A DNA stretch of 64,000 nucleotides, from NCBI RefSeq assembly GCF_013003985.1, contig NZ_CP053073.1, positions 992,001 through 1,056,000 on the forward strand. The letters run 5' to 3'. Both the position numbers and the translations under genes were made by a program. Under the pieces are notes generated by a model, which was not told where the DNA came from, searched no databases, and saw only the letters and a list, made by a program, of their open reading frames with translations. Each line of letters begins with the position of its first letter. The stretch's first letter is position 1. Source of the DNA: Usitatibacter palustris (lineage in GTDB: Bacteria; Pseudomonadota; Gammaproteobacteria; Burkholderiales; Usitatibacteraceae). Below, piece after piece: positions 1 through 7,423 of this stretch.

Positions 1-121
1 GCATCAGCTCGTAGTCGGGCCGCTGTCCGGAATGGAAACGCTCCACCTGCTTTTCCAGGAGGTCGAGCAGGTGGTTGAAGTAGACGTGCTCGGCATGCCA
101 ACTGGCAATCGGATCGCCCAT
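1..121 (-). CDS. Hemerythrin-domain protein, partial (N-terminus only)
   Basis: Only about the first 40 codons are inside the window; the gene continues to the left of base 1. Reading leftward from an ATG at 121 gives MGDPIASWHAEHVYFNHLLD, followed by LLEKQVERF and RPDYELM. The WHAEHxxFxxLLDLLE pattern is the first helix of bacterial hemerythrin-like diiron proteins, with metal-ligand histidines in the first part. These proteins bind O2 or NO or sense iron. The reading frame stays open upstream of this ATG towards the divergent gene at 207, and no good ribosome-binding site precedes the ATG, so a start further upstream is possible. It is the first of three hemerythrin-like genes in the window. 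Confidence 0.7.
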   Translation of the reverse strand, partial: MGDPIASWHAEHVYFNHLLDLLEKQVERFHSGQRPDYELM

Positions 122-206
122 GGGATCATTGTCGGACTGCGGCGCGGCCTTCCGTTGATCCTCATCAACTCCGTGCAACGTTGCGCAGCTAGCCTCGAAG
201 GAACAG

Positions 207-1370
207 ATGGCCAAGGCGATTCCCCGCAACAAGGTCTCGGACGTCCGCGGCGTGGGCAAGCTCGCCGTGGAAGCCGCCGTCGGCTTGACCGGCGTCGTGG
301 AGAACCTGCACCACAACATCACGCGTCGCCCCGCGCCGCTCGGTGCCCCGGTGCGCGAGCCGATGACGGGCATTTCGGGCTTCGTGTACCGGTCCATCCG
401 ATTCGCCGCACGCACGGCCGGTGGCGGCGTGGACTTCCTGCTGGGCCAGGTGGCGCCTTTTCTCGCCCACGAACCTTCGTCGCGCAAACGCGAGGCGGTG
501 CTCGCGGCACTCAACGGCGTGCTGGGCGACCACCTGGCGCAGAGCGCCAATCCGCTGGCCATCGCGATGCGCTTGCGGCGCCACGGCCAGGATCTCGAGC
601 TCACGGCGCCGGCGCTCGCGAGCGCGGTGCCGCATCCCGCCTCGCGCGTGTTCGTCCTTATCCATGGCCTGTGCCTGAACGACCTTCAATGGCTGCGCAG
701 GGGCCACGACCACGGCGCCGCACTGGAACGCGACGCTCCCGCGGGCCGGCCGCTCACCGCGCTCTACCTTCACTACAACAGCGGGCGGCCCATAGCGACC
801 AACGGGCGCGAGCTCGCGCAACTCCTGGAGTCCTTGTGCCGGAACTGGCCGGTGCCGCTGGAGGAGCTCGTGATCGTCGGCCACAGCATGGGCGGGCTGG
901 TCGCGCGCAGTGCCTGCGAGCACGCGCGGGAAGACGGGCACGCGTGGCCCGCGCGCCTTCGGGGCATGGCCTTCCTCGGCACGCCTCACTCGGGCGCCCC
1001 GATGGAACGCGGCGGCAACTGGATCGACGTGACTCTCGACGCCAGCCCTTACACGGCGGCGTTCGCGCGGCTGGGGCGCGTGCGCAGCGCCGGCATCACC
1101 GACCTGCGCCACGGCAGCCGGGTCGCGCTGCCCGCGGGCGTCGAATGCCTGGCCATCGCCGGCAGTCTCGCGCGGCGTCCGGGGACCCTGGGCGAGCGCC
1201 TCGCGGGCGACGGCCTCGTGCCGCTCGAGAGCGCCCTGGGCCACGGCGCGGGGCCTGAAGGCCGCGACCTCTTCGCGGCGGGCGATACGTGGGTCGCGAA
1301 CCGCGTGGGCCACCTCGCGTTGCTCGACTCGGGCCGCGTGTACCGGGAGCTGCGCAACCGGTTCTGCTGA
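207..1370 (+). CDS. Alpha/beta hydrolase (lipase/esterase-like)
   Basis: A 387-residue protein with the nucleophile elbow GHSMGG near residue 227, a likely acid in GDGLVP near 330 and a histidine in GHLALLDS near the C-terminus. Together these give a Ser-Asp-His triad of the alpha/beta hydrolase fold. No signal peptide or membrane segment is evident, so it is probably cytoplasmic. The first 150 residues are helical and do not match a domain I can name. The family includes lipases, acyltransferases and PGAP1-like esterases; the substrate is unknown. It stands alone, divergent from the hemerythrin gene and about 55 bp upstream of ccoN. Confidence 0.75.
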   Translation: MAKAIPRNKVSDVRGVGKLAVEAAVGLTGVVENLHHNITRRPAPLGAPVREPMTGISGFVYRSIRFAARTAGGGVDFLLGQVAPFLAHEPSSRKREAVLAALNGVLGDHLAQSANPLAIAMRLRRHGQDLELTAPALASAVPHPASRVFVLIHGLCLNDLQWLRRGHDHGAALERDAPAGRPLTALYLHYNSGRPIATNGRELAQLLESLCRNWPVPLEELVIVGHSMGGLVARSACEHAREDGHAWPARLRGMAFLGTPHSGAPMERGGNWIDVTLDASPYTAAFARLGRVRSAGITDLRHGSRVALPAGVECLAIAGSLARRPGTLGERLAGDGLVPLESALGHGAGPEGRDLFAAGDTWVANRVGHLALLDSGRVYRELRNRFC

Positions 1371-1375
1371 ACCCT

Positions 1376-1389
1376 TTGATCCGCGTCAA
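1376..1389 (+). promoter_or_regulatory. FNR/ANR-type box upstream of ccoN
   Basis: TTGATCCGCGTCAA, a one-mismatch copy of the FNR consensus TTGAT-N4-ATCAA. It ends 35 nt before the ccoN ATG. A weak -10 (TACGAT, 1411-1416) lies 21 nt after the box, as in class II FNR promoters, which puts the expected transcription start about 2 nt before the ATG. FNR control of cbb3 oxidase genes is well established. Confidence 0.85.
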
Positions 1390-1424
1390 TCGCCGCGGGG
1401 CGGGCATCCCTACGATACGGCCTC

Positions 1425-2858
1425 ATGGATACCCCCGCGATCACATACAACGACAAGGTGGTGCGCCAGTTCACGGTGATGACCGTGGTCTGGGGCATCG
1501 TCGGCATGCTGGTGGGCTGCATCATCGCCGCGCAGCTCGCCTGGCCCCAGCTCAATTTCGACATCGCCTGGCTCTCGTACGGCCGGCTGCGGCCGCTGCA
1601 TACCAACGCGGTGATCTTCGCCTTCGGCGGCTGCGCGCTGTTCGCTTCCTCTTACTACGTGGTCCAGCGTACCTGCCACGTACCGCTGGTCTCGCACAGC
1701 CTCGCCGCATTCACCTTCTGGGGCTGGCAGGCGATCATCGTCGCCGCGGCGATCACGCTCCCGCTGGGAATCACCACTTCAAAGGAATACGCCGAGCTCG
1801 AGTGGCCCATCGACGTCGCCATCACCTTCGTGTGGCTCGCCTACGCGCTGGTGTTCTTCGGGACGATCTGGCAGCGGCGCGTGAAGCACATCTATGTCGC
1901 CAACTGGTTCTTCGGCGCGTTCATCCTCACGGTCGCGGTCCTGCATGTCGTGAACAGCGCGGCCATTCCCGTGACGATGTTCAAGAGCTACTCGGTGTAC
2001 GCGGGCGTGCAGGATGCGATGGTGCAGTGGTGGTACGGCCACAACGCCGTGGGCTTCTTCCTCACCGCGGGCTTCCTGGGGATCATGTACTACTTCATCC
2101 CCAAGCAGGTCGGCAAGCCGATCTACTCGTACCGGCTGTCGATCGTCCACTTCTGGGCCCTGATCTTCACCTACATGTGGGCCGGGCCCCACCATTTACA
2201 TTACACGGCGCTCCCCGACTGGGCGCAGTCGCTGGGCATGGTGTTCTCGCTGATCCTGCTGGCACCCTCCTGGGGCGGGATGATCAACGGGATCATGACG
2301 CTCTCGGGCGCGTGGGACCGCCTGCGCACCGATCCCATCCTCAAGTTCCTCATCGTGTCGCTCTCGTTCTACGGGATGAGCACGTTCGAGGGACCGATGA
2401 TGTCCATCAAGACCGTCAACGCGCTTTCGCACTACACCGACTGGACCGTCGGCCACGTGCACTCGGGCGCGCTCGGATGGGTGGCGATGATCTCCATCGG
2501 CTGCGTGTACTTCCTGATCCCCAAGCTCTTCGGGCAGAAGGAGATGTACTCGACGAAGCTCATCACGGTCCACTTCTGGGTCATGACCATCGGCATCGTG
2601 CTCTACATCGCCGCGATGTGGATCGCCGGCGTCATGCAGGGCCTCATGTGGCGCGCGGTCAATGACGACGGGACGCTCACGTACACCTTCGTCGAAAGCG
2701 TGAAGGCCACCTACCCCTACTACGTGGTGCGGCTGCTGGGCGGCGTGCTCGTGCTCTCGGGCATGTTCGTGATGGCCTACAACGTGGCGCGCACCATTGC
2801 CGCGGGCCGTTCGTTCAATGCGCCCATTCCCGCTCCCGCGGTGCACGCCCATGCGTGA
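1425..2858 (+). CDS. ccoN: cbb3-type cytochrome c oxidase subunit I
   Basis: A 477-residue, roughly 12-helix membrane protein, the catalytic subunit of the high-affinity cbb3 oxidase that reduces O2 with electrons from c-type cytochromes. Family signatures visible include the conserved histidines ([42 protein letters not shown]), which supply the ligands for heme b, heme b3 and CuB. Tyr in the YGHNAVGFF region fits the cross-linked tyrosine location of C-type oxidases. Length matches the family. It heads a ccoN-ccoO-ccoQ-ccoP-ccoG-ccoH cluster. An unusual 218-bp spacer with a large inverted repeat separates it from ccoO. Confidence 0.97.
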   Translation: MDTPAITYNDKVVRQFTVMTVVWGIVGMLVGCIIAAQLAWPQLNFDIAWLSYGRLRPLHTNAVIFAFGGCALFASSYYVVQRTCHVPLVSHSLAAFTFWGWQAIIVAAAITLPLGITTSKEYAELEWPIDVAITFVWLAYALVFFGTIWQRRVKHIYVANWFFGAFILTVAVLHVVNSAAIPVTMFKSYSVYAGVQDAMVQWWYGHNAVGFFLTAGFLGIMYYFIPKQVGKPIYSYRLSIVHFWALIFTYMWAGPHHLHYTALPDWAQSLGMVFSLILLAPSWGGMINGIMTLSGAWDRLRTDPILKFLIVSLSFYGMSTFEGPMMSIKTVNALSHYTDWTVGHVHSGALGWVAMISIGCVYFLIPKLFGQKEMYSTKLITVHFWVMTIGIVLYIAAMWIAGVMQGLMWRAVNDDGTLTYTFVESVKATYPYYVVRLLGGVLVLSGMFVMAYNVARTIAAGRSFNAPIPAPAVHAHA

Positions 2859-2874
2859 GGCAACGGGTTATTCA

Positions 2875-3061
2875 AAGTCAAGGGCGGAACCGCCGATGAA
2901 CGCCGATGAAAGGCGGATAGCCGCCGATAAGACAGTGCGAGATGCTGATCGGTGCTATCGGAAGCGCTCGCGATACTCGGGGCCCTGGCTCTCGTTGTCC
3001 TTGCTTTATCGGCGGCTATCCGCCTTTCATCGGCGTTCATCGGCGGTTCCGCCCTTGACTT
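2875..3061. repeat. 56-bp perfect inverted repeat between ccoN and ccoO
   Basis: Left arm 2875-2930 and right arm 3006-3061 are exact reverse complements over 56 bp, with a 75-bp spacer. The arms contain the internal direct repeat GCCGATGAACGCCGATGAA. Read in one frame the arms would encode stretches such as NADERRIAADK and RRLSAFHRRSSAVPP, the kind of spurious peptide seen in many genomes where this type of dispersed palindromic repeat lies between genes. It fills nearly all of the ccoN-ccoO gap. It could fold into a strong RNA hairpin and attenuate or stabilise parts of the cco transcript. No transposase is linked to it. Confidence 0.93.
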
Positions 3062-3076
3062 ACAACGCAGAGTGAA

Positions 3077-3694
3077 ATGATGAAAATCACCCACGACCTC
3101 ATCGAACGCAAAGCCGGCCTGCTGGCACTCCTCGTGATCCTCACGATCAGCGTCGGCGGCCTCGTCGAGATCGTTCCGCTCTACTACCAGCGCTCGACGA
3201 CGGAACCGGTCGCGGGCCTCAAGCCCTATCCGGCGCTCAACCTCGAAGGGCGCGACATCTACATCCGCGAGGGCTGCTACAACTGCCACTCGCAGATGAT
3301 CCGGCCCTTCCGCGCCGAAGTGGAGCGCTACGGCCACTACTCGGTCGCCGGCGAGTTCGTCTACGACCATCCGTTCCAGTGGGGCAGCAAGCGCACGGGG
3401 CCCGACCTCGCGCGCGTGGGTGCGCGCTACTCCGACGAATGGCACCGCACGCACCTGCGCAACCCGCGCGACGTCGTGCCCGAATCGAACATGCCCGGCT
3501 ATCCGTGGCTCGCGAAGACGCCGATGACCGGCGCCGACACGGCCGCGAAGATGCGCGCGCTGCGCCACGTGGGCGTTCCCTACACCGACGCCGACATCCT
3601 CGGCGCCAAGCAGGCAGTCGCCGGCAAGACCGAAGAGGACGCGCTGGTCGCCTACCTGCAGGAGCTCGGCACCGTCATCAAAGCCCGGAGATGA
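3077..3694 (+). CDS. ccoO: cbb3-type cytochrome c oxidase subunit II (monoheme cytochrome c)
   Basis: A 205-residue membrane-anchored c-type cytochrome. One N-terminal transmembrane helix (about residues 12-33) is followed by a periplasmic domain with a single heme c motif CYNCH and a downstream MPGYPW methionine region. It carries electrons from CcoP to CcoN. The start chosen is the first of two consecutive ATGs at 3077; only a weak GCAGAG precedes it, 15 nt after the end of the inverted repeat. Its stop overlaps the ccoQ start (ATGA). Length and order match the family. Confidence 0.96.
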   Translation: MMKITHDLIERKAGLLALLVILTISVGGLVEIVPLYYQRSTTEPVAGLKPYPALNLEGRDIYIREGCYNCHSQMIRPFRAEVERYGHYSVAGEFVYDHPFQWGSKRTGPDLARVGARYSDEWHRTHLRNPRDVVPESNMPGYPWLAKTPMTGADTAAKMRALRHVGVPYTDADILGAKQAVAGKTEEDALVAYLQELGTVIKARR

Positions 3695-3834
3695 ACATGG
3701 ACCTCAATACGATCCGCGTGACCGTCGAAGTCATCACCTTCGCCTCCTTCCTGGGCATCGTCGCCTGGGCCTGGTGGCCGACGCACCGCGCCTACTACGA
3801 ACGCGCCGCCGCGATCCCCCTGAACGATGAGTGA
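3691..3834 (+). CDS. ccoQ: cbb3 oxidase small subunit CcoQ
   Basis: A 47-residue protein with one transmembrane segment ([20 protein letters not shown]) and a short charged tail ending in NDE, typical of CcoQ/FixQ. CcoQ stabilises the cbb3 complex and the CcoP association. It begins on the ATGA that holds the ccoO stop and overlaps ccoP by 8 bp, so the three genes are translationally coupled. Confidence 0.9.
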   Translation: MNMDLNTIRVTVEVITFASFLGIVAWAWWPTHRAYYERAAAIPLNDE

Positions 3835-4726
3835 TTTCACCGACGGCTTCTGGAGCCTGTGGGTTGCCGGGCTCAGCATCATCTCCATCCTCTTCTGCGC
3901 GCTGCTGCTCACGCTGCAGGGCAAGAAGCGCGTGCCCGGTACCCCCGTGGAAACCACCGGCCACCAGTGGGACGAGAACCTCACGGAGCTCAACAACCCG
4001 CTGCCGCTGTGGTGGATGTGGCTCTTCTGGATCACGATCGGCTTCGGCGTTGTCTACCTCGTGCTCTATCCGGGGCTGGGGAGTTTCCCCGGCGTCCTCA
4101 AGTGGTCCTCGTCCGGCGAGTACGCGACCGAACGCGCGGAAGCCGATGCGCTGTATGGCCCGCGCTTCCAGCGCCTTGCATCCCTCGAGGTCGCCCAGAT
4201 CGCGAAGGATCCCGAAGGCCGCCTCATGGGCGAGCGGCTCTTCCTCACGTACTGCTCGCAGTGCCACGGGTCCGATGCGCGCGGCGCCAAGGGTTACCCC
4301 GACCTCACGGCCGGCGCGTGGCTCTACGGCGGCGATGCACCGACGCTCGTGAAGACGATCCTCGATGGCCGGCAGGGAATGATGCCCCCGATGGGCGCGG
4401 CGCTGGGTGGCCCGGAGCAAACGCTCGACATGGCCCACTACGTCCTCTCGCTCTCCGGCGCGAAGCACGATGCGAAGCGTGCCTCGGACGCGAAGCCGAA
4501 ATTCGCGGTGTGCGCGGCCTGCCACGGCGCGGATGCGAAGGGCAACGTCGCGATGGGCGCGCCCAACCTCACCGACAAGATCTGGCTGCACGGCGGCAGT
4601 GTCGAGACGATTGCCGAAACGATCGCGCAGGGACGCTCGAGCCGGATGCCCGCGCACCGCGAGTTCCTGGGCGAGGAAAAGTCCAAGATCCTCGCGGGCT
4701 ATGTCTACGGAATCTCGCGACCGTGA
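3827..4726 (+). CDS. ccoP: cbb3-type cytochrome c oxidase subunit III (diheme cytochrome c)
   Basis: A 299-residue protein. Two N-terminal membrane helices (about residues 10-30 and 62-82) are followed by two cytochrome c domains with CSQCH (about 143) and CAACH (about 229). The N-terminal ETTGHQWDENLTELNNPLPLW region is a CcoP hallmark. It receives electrons from soluble cytochromes or from cytochrome bc1. The gene overlaps ccoQ by 8 bp and the following ccoG start by about 26 bp. Confidence 0.96.
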   Translation: MSDFTDGFWSLWVAGLSIISILFCALLLTLQGKKRVPGTPVETTGHQWDENLTELNNPLPLWWMWLFWITIGFGVVYLVLYPGLGSFPGVLKWSSSGEYATERAEADALYGPRFQRLASLEVAQIAKDPEGRLMGERLFLTYCSQCHGSDARGAKGYPDLTAGAWLYGGDAPTLVKTILDGRQGMMPPMGAALGGPEQTLDMAHYVLSLSGAKHDAKRASDAKPKFAVCAACHGADAKGNVAMGAPNLTDKIWLHGGSVETIAETIAQGRSSRMPAHREFLGEEKSKILAGYVYGISRP

Positions 4727-6140
4727 CCGGGTGATCCCGATCCATCCGGCGCCTCCCGCGGGCGCGGATGAGTCGGGCCTGTTCGAGGTCCGCAAGAAGA
4801 TCTATCCGCGCGCGGTGCACGGCTGGTTCGCCGGCTGGCGCTGGGCGCTGGTGTGGGCCACGCAGCTCTTCTTCTACGGGATGCCGTGGGTCACGTGGAA
4901 CGACCGGCCCGCGCTGCTCTTCGACCTCGCGGCGCGCAAGTTCTACGTGCTGGGCTTCGTCTTCTGGCCGCAGGACTTCATCTACCTCACGCTGCTGCTG
5001 GTCGCTTCCGCGCTCGCACTCTTTCTTTTCACGGCGGTCGCCGGGCGCCTCTGGTGCGGGTACGCGTGTCCGCAGACCGTCTACACCGAGATCTTCCTGT
5101 GGATCGAGCGGCGCATCGAGGGCGACAAGTTCGCGCGCGAGAAGCTCGACCGCGCGCCGCTCGATGCGCGCAAATTCGCGCTCAAGGCCGCCAAGCACGC
5201 GAGCTGGGGCGCGATCGCGTTGTGGACCGGCTTCACCTTCGTGGGCTACTTCACGCCCATCCGCGACCTGGGCGGCGAAGTGCTCTCGTTCGCGACCGGG
5301 CCGTGGGAGACCTTCTGGATCCTCTTCTACGGCCTCGCCACCTACGGCAACGCGGGCTGGATGCGCGAGCAGGTGTGCAAATACATGTGCCCCTACGCGC
5401 GCTTCCAGGGCGCGATGTTCGATCGCGACACGCTGGTGATCGCCTACGACGTGAACCGCGGCGAGCCGCGCGGGGCGCGCTCGCGCAAGGCCGACACGAA
5501 GGCGCTGGGACTGGGCGATTGCATCGACTGCACGCTGTGCGTGCAGGTGTGCCCGACCGGCATCGACATCCGCAAGGGCCTGCAGTACGAATGCATCGGC
5601 TGCGCGGCGTGCATCGATGCGTGCGACCAGGTGATGGACAAGGTGGGCTACCCGAAGGGGCTCATCCGCTATGCCACCGAGAACACGATCGCGCGCCACG
5701 AAGGCATCGAGGGCTTCGTGCGCCACGTGCTGCGTGCGCGCACGCTCATCTACACCGGGATCCTTTCGGCGGTGATCCTGCTCGCTGCCGGGTCGCTCTG
5801 GCTGCGCGTGCCGCTCAAGGTGGACGTGATCCGCGACCGCGGCGCGCTCGTGCGCGAGGTCGAAGGCGATCTGCTCGAGAACGTCTTTCGCCTGCAGGTC
5901 ATGAACGCCACCGAGACGGCGCATCGCTATCGCCTTCGCGTCGAGGGCGTGGATGGGCTCATCGTCGCCTCCGCGCCGGAGATCGCCATCGAAGCGGCCA
6001 CCACTCGCGGCTTCCCGGTGCGCCTGCGCGCGCCGCGCGCGTCGCTCGTCAAGGGTTCACATCCGATCCGCATCGCCATCGAGTCGATCGACGACCCGGC
6101 GCTGCAGGTCACCGAGAAGTCCGTCTTCATCGTCCGCTAA
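4701..6140 (+). CDS. ccoG: cbb3 oxidase assembly ferredoxin-like protein CcoG (FixG/RdxA)
   Basis: A membrane protein of about 479 residues. It has an N-terminal transmembrane region, an LWCGYACPQT motif and a bacterial ferredoxin domain with two clusters (CIDCTLCVQVCPTG and CIGCAACIDACD). The C-terminal Ig-like domain carries the usual LRLR-rich strands. CcoG is a cupric reductase supporting copper delivery to CcoN. Two starts are possible: ATG at 4701, overlapping ccoP by 26 bp, or GTG at 4731, 4 bp after the ccoP stop. Neither has a convincing ribosome-binding site; the ATG is listed. Confidence 0.93.
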   Translation: MSTESRDRDRVIPIHPAPPAGADESGLFEVRKKIYPRAVHGWFAGWRWALVWATQLFFYGMPWVTWNDRPALLFDLAARKFYVLGFVFWPQDFIYLTLLLVASALALFLFTAVAGRLWCGYACPQTVYTEIFLWIERRIEGDKFAREKLDRAPLDARKFALKAAKHASWGAIALWTGFTFVGYFTPIRDLGGEVLSFATGPWETFWILFYGLATYGNAGWMREQVCKYMCPYARFQGAMFDRDTLVIAYDVNRGEPRGARSRKADTKALGLGDCIDCTLCVQVCPTGIDIRKGLQYECIGCAACIDACDQVMDKVGYPKGLIRYATENTIARHEGIEGFVRHVLRARTLIYTGILSAVILLAAGSLWLRVPLKVDVIRDRGALVREVEGDLLENVFRLQVMNATETAHRYRLRVEGVDGLIVASAPEIAIEAATTRGFPVRLRAPRASLVKGSHPIRIAIESIDDPALQVTEKSVFIVR

Positions 6141-6153
6141 GGAGCCAAGGACC

Positions 6154-6612
6154 ATGACCGAATCCACCGCATCTCCCTGGTACCGGCATCGCTGGCCCTG
6201 GCTGCTCATGGCCGGACCGTTCGTGGTGGTCGTCGCGGGAATCTCCATGGCCGTCGTGGCCTACCGCGGCGCCGACGGCGTGGTCGCCGACGACTACTAC
6301 AAGCGCGGCCTCGCGATCAATCGAACGCTCGCGCGCGAAGCGCGCGCCGAAGCGATCGGCCTCCAGGCCGACGTTGCGTTGCGCGAAGGGCGCGCCGTTG
6401 CGCACATTGCCGCGACGGGTCCGCTGCCCGATCGCATCCAGCTCACGCTCGCGCACCCGACGCGCGCCGGAGAAGATCGCGTCGTGTCGCTCGCGCGCAC
6501 GCCGCAAGGCACCTGGGAGGCACCGCTGCCGCCGCTCGCACACGGCCGCTGGCGCCTGATCCTCGAAACGCCCGAGTGGCGCTGGAGCGCCCTCGCGCAG
6601 GCCGCGGGCTGA
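6154..6612 (+). CDS. ccoH: FixH/CcoH family protein
   Basis: A 152-residue protein with one N-terminal membrane helix (LLMAGPFVVVVAGISMAVV) and a periplasmic beta domain. The VADDYYKRGLAIN motif is diagnostic of FixH/CcoH, an assembly factor that associates with the cbb3 complex. The start at ATG 6154 follows GGAGCCAAGG and lies 13 bp after the ccoG stop. The frame extends further upstream but without family similarity. Confidence 0.88.
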   Translation: MTESTASPWYRHRWPWLLMAGPFVVVVAGISMAVVAYRGADGVVADDYYKRGLAINRTLAREARAEAIGLQADVALREGRAVAHIAATGPLPDRIQLTLAHPTRAGEDRVVSLARTPQGTWEAPLPPLAHGRWRLILETPEWRWSALAQAAG

Positions 6613-6617
6613 CGGCC

Positions 6618-6851
6618 ATGGTGCGCCGCGCGCTCTGGCTTCTCTGGATTCTCTGGCCGGCTTTCCTGGTGGCGGGCGTGGCCGAGTTCGTCTTCTTCTC
6701 GATCTTCGATCCGCACGACCTGGTGGTGTTCGGCCGCCCGCTCGAAGCGAGCCGCCAGGCGGTCTACGCCCTGGGATTCTTCTTCTTCTGGACGCTGTGC
6801 GCGCTCTCGGGGGCGCTCACGCTCGCGCTGCGCGGCGGGGAGGTCCCATGA
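6618..6851 (+). CDS. Small two-helix membrane protein in the cco cluster
   Basis: A 77-residue protein with two hydrophobic helices (about residues 5-27 and 43-66) and almost no soluble part. It starts 5 bp after ccoH and overlaps the hemG start (ATGA). It lacks the features of CcoS (short helix plus acidic tail), and I cannot assign a function. Its place between cbb3 assembly genes and hemG suggests co-expression and possibly a membrane role in oxidase or heme supply. Confidence 0.75.
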   Translation: MVRRALWLLWILWPAFLVAGVAEFVFFSIFDPHDLVVFGRPLEASRQAVYALGFFFFWTLCALSGALTLALRGGEVP

Positions 6852-7423
6852 GCCGTGTCCTGGTGGTCTTCGCCTCCGTCGAGGGACAGGCGCGGCGCAT
6901 CGCCGAGCGCATCGGCGCGGCGCTCAAGGCGCAGGGCCATGGCGTGTCGCTGGTCCCGGCCGATTCGATCGGGCTTGCCGACGAGGTCTCCCTGCACGAT
7001 GGCGTCGTCGTCGGCGGCTCGGTCCGTTTCGGCAGTCATTCGCGCGCGCTCATCTCCTTTGCGCGCGAGGCACGCGACGCGATCGATTCGCGGCCCAATG
7101 CCTTCTTCTCGGTGTGCCTGAGCGCGGGCGGCCCGAACCCGAAGCCCGCCGTCGCGCAGGGTTACATCGATGCGTTCATGACGGCCACCGGCTGGAAGCC
7201 GCGGCGCGTGGCGGGTTTCGCCGGGTCGCTTCTCTACTCGCGCTACAACCCGATCCTGCGATTCGTGATGCGCCTCATCTCGCGCAAGGCGAAGGGCGAG
7301 ACCGACACGTCGCGCGACTACGAGTACACGGACTGGGGCGCGGTCGATGCGTTCGCGCGCGGCTTCGCGGGCGATGTGGCCTCGACCAGCGTCGTGTCGC
7401 CCGGAAACGTCCGCAGCTCGTAG
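6848..7423 (+). CDS. hemG: Menaquinone/ubiquinone-dependent protoporphyrinogen IX dehydrogenase
   Basis: A 191-residue flavodoxin-fold protein beginning MSRVLVVFASVEGQARRIAE, with an FMN-loop variant in the first strand, a GGSVRFGSHS region and the C-terminal half motif DYEYTDW seen in HemG. It oxidises protoporphyrinogen IX using quinone, so it works without O2, which fits the neighbouring anaerobic genes. A membrane-contact helix (YNPILRFVMRLI) is present. Its last 106 bp overlap the 3' end of the convergent acetyltransferase gene, which leaves the final 20 or so residues poorly conserved. Confidence 0.88.
   Translation: MSRVLVVFASVEGQARRIAERIGAALKAQGHGVSLVPADSIGLADEVSLHDGVVVGGSVRFGSHSRALISFAREARDAIDSRPNAFFSVCLSAGGPNPKPAVAQGYIDAFMTATGWKPRRVAGFAGSLLYSRYNPILRFVMRLISRKAKGETDTSRDYEYTDWGAVDAFARGFAGDVASTSVVSPGNVRSS

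Noticed and set aside
2875-3061. CRISPR array or insertion sequence at the ccoN-ccoO spacer
   Set aside because: Only one pair of inverted arms, no direct-repeat and spacer series, no transposase or target duplication.
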